Source of the DNA: Pseudeuparius sepicola
Taxonomy: Eukaryota > Arthropoda > Insecta > Coleoptera > Anthribidae
Assembly (NCBI GenBank): GCA_963920635.1
Contig: OY987298.1
Span: 55,283,949-55,347,948, forward strand
Length of the DNA stretch: 64,000 bases
Direction: 5' to 3'
Of this stretch, positions 58,401 through 64,000 are shown in pieces. The position numbers and the translations under genes were made by a program. Under the pieces are notes generated by a model, which was given only the letters and a program-made list of their open reading frames with translations, had not been told where the DNA came from and made no database searches. Within the stretch, counting starts at the first letter, position 1. The number at the start of each line of letters is the position of its first letter.

Positions 58401-61400
58401 TACTCATAATTATCATTATTATGATAATGTAAATCCCCATTTTATAAAAGCACTTCACCATCAACATCGTTGGACGCTTAATGTTTGGGGTGGTGTAGTA
58501 GGGTGTAGGGTTCTCGGTCCTCATTTCTTTGATGGTACATTGACTGGGGAATCCTATTTAAATTTTTTACAAACTGTATTTCAACAATATCTAGACGATT
58601 TACCTCTGGATGTAATTCGAAAAATGTGGTTTCAACATGACGGTGCGCCTCCTCATGGTAGTCGAATCGTACAAAATCATTTAAATAATGAGTTTGGAGG
58701 AAGGTGGATTGGTCGAGGCAGTCCTGTTGCTTGGCCTGCTAGGTCATCAGATTTAACCGCACACGATTTTTTTCTCTGGGGTTATGTGCACGATAAGGTT
58801 TATCAAACAGAGGTAACAACCAGGGAAAATATGCAAGAAAGGATTATTGAGGCCTTTGATAGCATCGATCAGGAAACACTTGAAGCAGTTACCTTCTCTT
58901 TTTCAAGAGGAATCGAAGCATGTTTAGCGAGAGATGGTCGTCAATTTGAACATGTTTTATGATGACCTTTGGGATATATAAATTCTTTGTTTTGAAATAT
59001 CTTATGATATGTTTCGTAGTGTTTTTGTTTAGTTTCTAAGAATTAATTTTTTCACTGCTATAATACTGACAGTTACCTGTCACTTCTCAGTGGGGAACTT
59101 GTTTTTAACTTCCATGGCACACTGAGATAGTAAGTACCGTAAAATTTGTGCAAAATGCGTTGTGTCTCCGAAAATGTTTATTATCTTCATAACCGGCCAT
59201 TTTTTGAATAGGACATACTAAAAAAGGTGCAAAATGATCTCCTGAATACGATAAAGTGATAAAAAATAGGGCAATGCATTTGAAAAAAAAAGTTATGGTC
59301 GTTAGAAATTCGAAAATTTTGAATCGCCACTAAAAAATAACGGAATGAAATAAAGAGACGTTTTTAGTAGCAAAAGATATGTCAAAGTGTTCTCTACAAA
59401 CGCACCAAATCTCAGTGCAATTAAACAAAAAATAAGTCTTCAGCAACATTTTCAATAGCTACCTGCAAACTCAATTTTTTCCATAAAAATGTCCATAACT
59501 TTTGATTGGCTAGTCCAAATTTCAAATACAAAACTGCGTTATAAAGCCTATAAAACGGCGAATTTAAATTGTGAAAAATTTTATAGCGTGCCATTTAAAA
59601 AAATTAAGTTGAGTACGGTCCTGCAAAAATGAGAAGACCTGTTTAGTCCAAAATAATTTTAAAGGATACTCTTTAGGGTACTAAATTTAACGGAACTTGT
59701 TGCATTTCAATATGTTGAACGGTATAAGAGCACTTGAGCTTTCCCATATCAATGACTCACCCTGTATATCACTTACTATTTTCAAATTAACCCCTTTGCA
59801 TCTTCGTCTCAACCACCGGTTTTATAATAATGTTAAAAATGCTCTCTAGTAACAAGATTGTACTAATTTCATTGGCTAAAAATTATTGTATTACAAACAA
59901 CTAAATAATATAGAGTGTGTCCACATTAGGGACTTACCACCCTTGTAAAATCTTTATTTGTTGACTGATTTTCATAAACTTTTTTTGTTAGATAGGTATT
60001 CAACATGCGCGTTTAATGAGTGGGTAACTTTTCAGTAAAAAATGTCAAAAAGTGCTATAAGGAAATTTTTTAGAAAAAAAAATGACTGTAGATTCTTGTA
60101 GGATCACTTAAAACCTATCTGTACCAATTTTCAATATTTATATATTTATTTATATTTCAGATTTACAATAATACAATAATATATAATAAATAATAAACTA
60201 CAGTAATACAATATTCTAGAGATGGATTGCTGGGAATATTCCCAGGGATATTCCCGGGACGGGAGCATTAAAAAAATTGGGGATATTTAAAAAATGTGAC
60301 ATTCTAAATGTCAGAACCTGACCTACCTACAACCATAGAATACCCCTTTATTAGCTATTCGACATTCGATTAAGTGCATGTAAACCACTTTATTTTCAAA
60401 TTTTTAAAGCCTACTATTTACTTTAATTTAAAGTTATAATAATTGATTATTTATTCCCATGGAAAACTAGATCTTTTCAACTTTTTATAGAAAATACAGA
60501 CCAAAGTGGCAAGTGTGGCACATCAAATTAAATGGGTTTTTTTTTTTAACTCAAGACAGCCCAAATTTAGTCACATCAAATAAAACTGATTTAATATTTT
60601 GATTCCGATAGGTCTAAGGTCGAGTGTAGCATCCAAGGCAACGAGCAAAGCGAGGGGCCAAAAGTGACGCATGGGGCAGAAGGCCCAGGGCAGCAATAAG
60701 AAAAGGGAATGCCGCATGAAGCCAAAGGCCGAGTGTGGCATCCCGATTGTCCGAGGCCGAGGAAACCACAACGAGCAATTGCTGGCAGAGCCTGTCATCT
60801 CCAAGAACGGTCCGAGTGCAAAGCGCTCGAACTCGAAGCGAATTTCTAGTTATCACTATTATTAGTCAAAAGCAAGTAGGTATGACCCGAGATATCACCT
60901 GCAAAAAAAAGTGAGCCATGTTTGTGAATCTTGCATTGAATTAAAGGCATAATCAGTAAAATTGTTATGGCCAAACAATCAAAAATTATTAACCAGTTTT
61001 AACTATACAGGGTAATTCAAAAACAAGAACCACCCATAGCAGGCTGATAAACTTGCCTAGAAACAAGTGAAAAAATCAAAACATAAAAATCCTGGAAACT
61101 TACATGGATATTATTGCCCTATTACCTATGGTCCAAGTGTTTGAATCGCCCTGAATGTTTCCTGGTGTTCCTATCATGCACTCACCTTAAGTCTATCTGG
61201 GTCGGGTTCGTTTTGAGATCGATGGTCCGTCGCAGCGACAGGCTGTTCCGGCGGGTTGTACGTCACAATATCACATGGTTCTTGCAGTCTCGGCTGGGTC
61301 AATTTGTACTTGGGCTTCTTCGAGGTGGGCCTGGCGGGGCCGACAGGAGTGGCGGCAGTGGCAGACGCACCGGCTGATGGTAACCGAGGAACAGCCACCT

Positions 61401-61454
61401 TGACAGGTGGCTGCTTTGCCGCCGTGCCCTGATCGAGGTCCGCACTATCACCTA
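53835..61454 (-). CDS. RFX7: RFX7-like transcription factor, last three coding exons
   Basis: RFX proteins bind X-box DNA through a winged-helix domain; RFX5/RFX7 form one subfamily. Here only the C-terminal regulatory part is present: exons 61454-61186, 55634-55499 and 55402-53835, with matching phases (0, then 1) and GT-AG borders, about 656 residues in all. I see no DNA-binding domain; it should lie upstream, right of the window. The identification rests on Ser/Thr-Pro motifs that I recall from RFX7 homologues: RRKNFSFTPISPGPPSPSG, NVSPFVSPRNTPISR, CRSQSVPL, SRSVPNTPLP and SRSYPSTPL. Human RFX7 has comparable RSQSVPL and FxFTPIS motifs. The 5.55-kb intron holds two transposons. A search with the 522-residue terminal exon would settle the name. 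Confidence 0.68.
55403..55498 (-). other. 96-bp RFX7 intron
   Basis: Donor GTAAGT and acceptor TTTCTCAG on the minus strand; splits a Gly codon after its first base. Confidence 0.8.
55499..55634 (-). CDS. RFX7: RFX7-like penultimate exon
   Basis: 136 nt, acceptor TATTTTTAAG and donor GTAAGT. It encodes DKPSDDDGNHLINDVCDDIP and then DFPLTRERLNSVSTVAKDAM to DEYLG. A strongly acidic segment followed by an amphipathic stretch. It joins exactly in phase to both neighbours. Confidence 0.75.
55785..56909. mobile_element. TA-flanked MITE, CAGTAAGTCCGG family, with iterated GTGACA
   Basis: CAGTAAGTCCGGGAAATTGT at 55785 after TA is mirrored by ATTTTGCCGGACTTACTG before TA (56910-56911). (A/T)TGTGAC(A) or its inverse recurs about eleven times across the 1,125 bp. 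The TA target and CAGT tip fit Tc1/mariner. No transposase frame. Confidence 0.78.
57223..57913. repeat. Left long TIR
   Basis: It pairs with 59075-59764. The inner border is the last shared block GTGACAGGT. Small differences such as a C-C-G versus C-A-G tip and single-base changes mark slight divergence. Confidence 0.85.
57981..58962 (+). pseudogene. DD41D-type Tc1/mariner transposase, internally deleted
   Basis: Part 1 (57981-58271) has an N-terminal helix-turn-helix region (FTKDEMVDMIYVLGESERHP; DUF4817-like) and ends TSSRAIS before a frame change. Part 2 runs to 58962: NENDFLTRQNFCLWARH upstream of ATG 58321, then FVLFTDECTF (first Asp), WFQHDGAPPH (second Asp) and WPARSSDLTAHDFFLWG (third Asp, 41 residues on, DD41D). 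The region joining the two, expected to hold a second helix-turn-helix of some tens of residues, is missing around 58255-58270 and the frame is lost. Catalytic Asp residues are intact. About 310 residues remain of an expected 340-350 (family length from memory). Confidence 0.8.
59075..59764. repeat. Right long TIR
   Basis: Inverted copy of 57223-57913, ending AATGACTCACCCTG before TA. Confidence 0.85.
60605..60845. other. GC-rich patch with internal GAGTGTRGCATCC repeat
   Basis: The G+C content is clearly above its surroundings. AGGTCGAGTGTAGCATCC at about 60618 and AGGCCGAGTGTGGCATCC at about 60727 are a diverged direct repeat. Frames on both strands are open but look like composition effects. 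Probably part of an unidentified repeat. Confidence 0.4.
61186..61454 (-). CDS. RFX7: RFX7-like exon, first seen in window
   Basis: 269 nt, donor AAG|GTGAGT at 61185 and acceptor at 61455 on the minus side. It encodes about 89 residues: a GTAAKQPPVKVAVPRLPSAG region, Ala/Pro-rich linker, KKPKYKLTQPRLQEPCDIVT and an acidic end (DHRSQNEPDPDRLK). Higher GC than the rest of the gene. The acceptor is a TAGTAG tandem, allowing a one-codon difference. It joins exactly in phase to the 55634-55499 exon. Confidence 0.68.
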
Positions 61455-61982
61455 CTAAAAGTACAACAGTATGGAGAGCGAATCACATAATGATATGGAA
61501 TGGAAAATTTCTCCAGGTTAGTTTACATGTTTTCAAACAGATTTCTATGAGTACAGGATAGCTACGCTAATCTGGATCAATTAGAACTGGCGAAAGACTG
61601 AATTAGAAATGAAAGTAATATTAATCTTTCCCACTTATGTGTTTTCATCGTGGATGGTTTTATTACTCAAGTGGACTGTACCTGAACATTTTTTGACTGA
61701 ACAATAAGCGTTCACTATTCTCATAGAATAACAATCCCATGGAGCTTAACTTAGCTTAAAGGGTGTAGGGTAACCATTCATGATTGTTGGTTATGTGAAC
61801 TTCCTATTTGTTCATCAACCCACAAAATTCGACATATAGCGACTTAATGTAAGTACCGAACGTGGAAGTCCTACACCCTTTAACCCTTCCTATAGTTGTA
61901 GAAGCCGCTGTAGTCTTCTACATCTCACTGCTACTAACTAATGTCAATTGGAACAAATAACACCTAGCCGATGGAAACCGTA

Positions 61983-62056
61983 TCTCCGGTAGCTTAGTTG
62001 GTTAAAGTGTCTACGGCCACAGTAGGAGTCCCGGGTTCGAGTCCCGGCTTTACCTG
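61983..62056 (+). repeat. tRNA-derived SINE head or tRNA pseudogene
   Basis: GGTAGCTTAGTTGGTTAAAG is a good A-box and GGGTTCGAGTCCCGG an intact B-box with a 5-bp T-stem (CCGGG/CCCGG). The anticodon stem CTAC/GTAG leaves loop GGCCACA, which lacks U33, and the acceptor arms (TCTCCGG and CTTTACC) barely pair. It is therefore not a working tRNA gene. Internal Pol III promoter boxes look intact. Confidence 0.6.
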
Positions 62057-62681
62057 ACATGCCACTAAAACATCCTTTATTATTTATAATTGCACGTACT
62101 AAAAATCTTTCTGAGAATAATTAAATTAACTAACTAAAAAATTATTGGTAATACAGCGATGCCATAATAAGTAACTGTTATGATATTTTTTATTTATGTT
62201 TTTCATGTAGAGGTCTATTAAGCCTGGCCATTTTTTTGGGCGAGGAATACCTACAAAAATAATTATTCAAATTCCGGCTAGGGACATATCATCACGACCT
62301 TAAAACAGTAATTGGCTGAAATATTGCAGAGCTGCCATGTTTCTACTAGTTGTATTGAAAAAATATCAGTTTTGTTAGAGAGCTTATAGTATTTCAAATT
62401 TAAAAATCTTCTGAGAATTACTTAATTTTTATTAGGAAAATTCGGCAATCGAAATCATAATTTACTTCTGACGGTTAAAATAGTTAATTCAATTTAACCA
62501 GTGATCTAGTGGTTATTCGAGTGAAAAACTGATTTTATAACTTTTTATAGAAAGTTATCTTGGTAACAATATCATGAAATGATACCTTTTCGAATATTCT
62601 AGTGCCATTTTTGCAAAATCGGTTGATTTTTCAAAATTGGCGAAGAGTACGTTCGTGCTTAGAAATAATCATTGTAGTTCC

Positions 62682-63130
62682 TTAACCCTTTCGGGACCGG
62701 ACCCGGACGAACACGCATATAAAAGTTGGGTCAGTGGGACCGGAACCGACTATAAACGCAAGCAGGGAGGCATGAGAAAGGACTGGAACCGGATGGACAC
62801 GCGTTGACTACGGATACTGGAACGCCTACTTTACATTGGTCATGCCCCCAATTAATGTCATTTCCTGATTTTCTAGTAATGGCATCAAGTTGGGTGGTCC
62901 TTCTTGTAAAAAAAAAAACTTACTTGTGCACTTAAATACATCAATAAAATCGAACACAAGCTCATTTGCATGTGGGTGCATGCAAAAAATGATTTATATT
63001 GTAAAAAGATCTGTTGTTATGTAATGACTGTTTTGCAATTAAGGACCGGAACCGTACATACACGCATGCGCTTCCTGCTGTGGTCCACTGGGCACAGATC
63101 CTCAGGCGGCCGCAGTCCCGAAAGGGTTAA
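62682..63130. mobile_element. piggyBac-type MITE (TTAA-flanked), 449 bp
   Basis: TTAA-CCCTTTCGGGACCGG at 62682 is mirrored by GTCCCGAAAGGG-TTAA ending at 63130. Subterminal GGACCGGAACCG motifs repeat three or more times and AACACGC/TACACGC blocks occur near both ends. It shares the TTAACCCTTTCG tip and TTAA target with 11677-13658. No transposase. Confidence 0.75.
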
Positions 63131-63416
63131 ACTAATTTAAAATTTAGAATTTTTTAACTTTTTTCACATCAATAGCAAAATTAAAAATTTGTTAAAGGAT
63201 AACTGTTATACACAATAACCCCCTTAAGGTGTCCAATCTCAATGGGGAGGCCCTGAGATTTTTTTCTGCGACGGCATTGGAACTAAAAAGGTCTGACAGC
63301 AGAGGCATGTAGCAGCGTCCCGTCATGTGAACAGTGGCGGCAGCGCAGGAAAAAGATACACGGTGGCGGTACACAAATACGTATATTAAAGTTTTTTATT
63401 TTTGCCCTTAGAAGTA

Positions 63417-63870
63417 AATTGAAGACCTCGGTGCAAAAACCGGACAAGTCCATAGTTTATAAGTTTTGGGAAAATGAAAAAAATACTCCCGGACTTGTCT
63501 GGTTCTTGCACCCAAGAATGCGAGCGGCCAAGTCCTAAAGCTATATATCAGCTTTATTCTGCTTTGGACTTGGCTGATTCTTGCACCAATCGATCGGCGA
63601 TATTCTAATGCATAAATGTAGTGGAAAAAGTCAATTTTACCCATATTTATAAGTTTTGGGAAAATGAAAAAAATCCCGGACTTGTCTGGTTCTTGCACCC
63701 AAGAATGCGAGCGGCCAAGTCCTAAAGCTATATATCAGCGTTATTCTGCTTTGGACTTGGCTGATTCTTGCACCAATCGATGGGCGATATTTTAATACAT
63801 AAATGTAGTGGAAAAAGTCAATTTTACCCAAAAGTGGACTTGTCCGGTTTTTGCACCGAGGTCTTCAATT
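63417..63870. mobile_element. Inverted-repeat element enclosing two 190-bp tandem units
   Basis: GAAGACCTCGGTGCAAAAAC at 63421 is mirrored exactly by GTTTTTGCACCGAGGTCTTC ending at 63866, within a 33-bp TIR, with AATT outside both ends. Two direct units (63456-63645 and 63646-63833) share TTTATAAGTTTTGGGAAAAT and CTTGCACCCAAGAATGCGAG. Units contain further GGACTTGTC/GACAAGTCC-like copies of the TIR core. Long frames on the minus strand are products of the repeat. Confidence 0.75.
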
Positions 63871-64000
63871 ACTGGTCACTGGTTTCTGATAGATTTCAAA
63901 GATTTATTTTCGAAATGCAAAACCACTGAAACAAAAAAAAATTTTTGGTTTATTTATCAAACTAAGGAAAAAATAAAAAGAGTAACAAGTCTTAAAAATA

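Larger units (their letters stand above)
57223..59764 (+). mobile_element. Tc1/mariner-superfamily transposon with 690-bp terminal inverted repeats
   Basis: 2,542 bp, flanked by TA (57221-57222 and 59765-59766). The left TIR 57223-57913 and right TIR 59075-59764 are nearly identical over about 690 bp, starting CCGGGTGAGTCATT on the left and CAGGGTGAGTCATT on the right (read inward). The single gene between is a broken transposase (57981-58962). The tips match the CAGGGTG class of foldback MITEs elsewhere in the window. It is inserted antisense to the RFX7-like gene, in its large intron. Confidence 0.88.
55635..61185 (-). other. 5.55-kb RFX7 intron with two DNA transposons
   Basis: Contains the GTGACA-iterated MITE (55785-56909), the long-TIR transposon (57223-59764), a CAGTGTG-like fragment (59925-60060), a GC-rich patch (60605-60845) and a lone CAGGGTAATTCAAAAACAAG end near 61008. 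Confidence 0.7.
61455..64000 (-). other. Upstream intron of the RFX7-like gene with repeats
   Basis: No further RFX7 exon is visible. It contains the tRNA-like sequence 61983-62056, the TTAA-flanked MITE 62682-63130 and the inverted/tandem element 63417-63870. From 62,060 to 62,680 I see nothing recognisable. Confidence 0.5.

Noticed and set aside
60571..60865. Frames on both strands in the GC-rich patch
   Set aside because: Composition-driven; no start context, domain or splice sites.
61983..62056. Functional tRNA gene
   Set aside because: No U33, poor acceptor stem pairing; better read as a SINE head or pseudogene.
63408..63831. Two similar minus-strand frames of 64-96 codons
   Set aside because: Same sequence read twice from the 190-bp tandem units.

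Overview
The window is AT-rich eukaryotic nuclear DNA, almost certainly from an insect. It has spliced genes with short GT-AG introns (58 to 96 bp) beside very large ones, a Ty1/copia element close to Drosophila copia, and a dense population of DNA-transposon derivatives. I cannot name the order from sequence alone; the repeat load would suit a beetle, which is a guess.

Two host genes can be supported. On the plus strand, positions 2113-30544 carry the last 11 coding exons (about 817 residues) of a nuclear pore membrane glycoprotein 210 (gp210/Nup210) homologue. They encode Ig-like lumenal segments, one C-terminal membrane span and an Asn/Ser-rich tail; the start lies left of the window. All exon phases join cleanly. 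On the minus strand, 61454-53835 carry the last three coding exons of a gene I read as an RFX7-type transcription factor, by its Ser-Pro-rich C-terminal motifs. Its DNA-binding domain would lie right of the window. The two genes converge, with about 23 kb between their stop codons. I see no third host gene there.

Nearly everything else is mobile DNA. (1) A complete-length copia-like LTR element sits at 25274-30148, inserted in the last gp210 intron. It has identical 286-bp LTRs and a GTTAC target duplication, but two one-base frameshifts at A8 runs and no visible protease active-site triplet. (2) A 2.5-kb Tc1/mariner-superfamily transposon at 57223-59764 has about 690-bp terminal inverted repeats and a broken transposase with DD41D-like spacing, inside an RFX7 intron. 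(3) At least six foldback elements begin CAG(G/A/T)G(T/C)G and are flanked by TA. (4) Two piggyBac-type MITEs are flanked by TTAA. (5) Several other inverted-repeat elements occur, including one with ATTAT flanks, one with TTA flanks, one with iterated GTGACA motifs and one enclosing a 190-bp tandem repeat. (6) Remnants of non-LTR retrotransposons (at least four) and tRNA-like SINE heads are scattered through.

Layout: 1-30.7 kb, gp210 exons with repeats in every intron of 2 kb or more; 30.7-38.8 kb, intergenic mobile elements; 38.8-46.1 kb, a repeat-poor AT-rich block; 46.1-53 kb, MITEs, a LINE remnant and palindromic arrays; 53-61.5 kb, RFX7 exons with two DNA transposons in the 5.55-kb intron; 61.5-64 kb, SINE-like and MITE sequences. 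No operon, CRISPR array or prokaryotic feature is present. The strongest undescribed signal is the CAGGGTG/TA foldback family together with its candidate, now broken, long-TIR autonomous relative.
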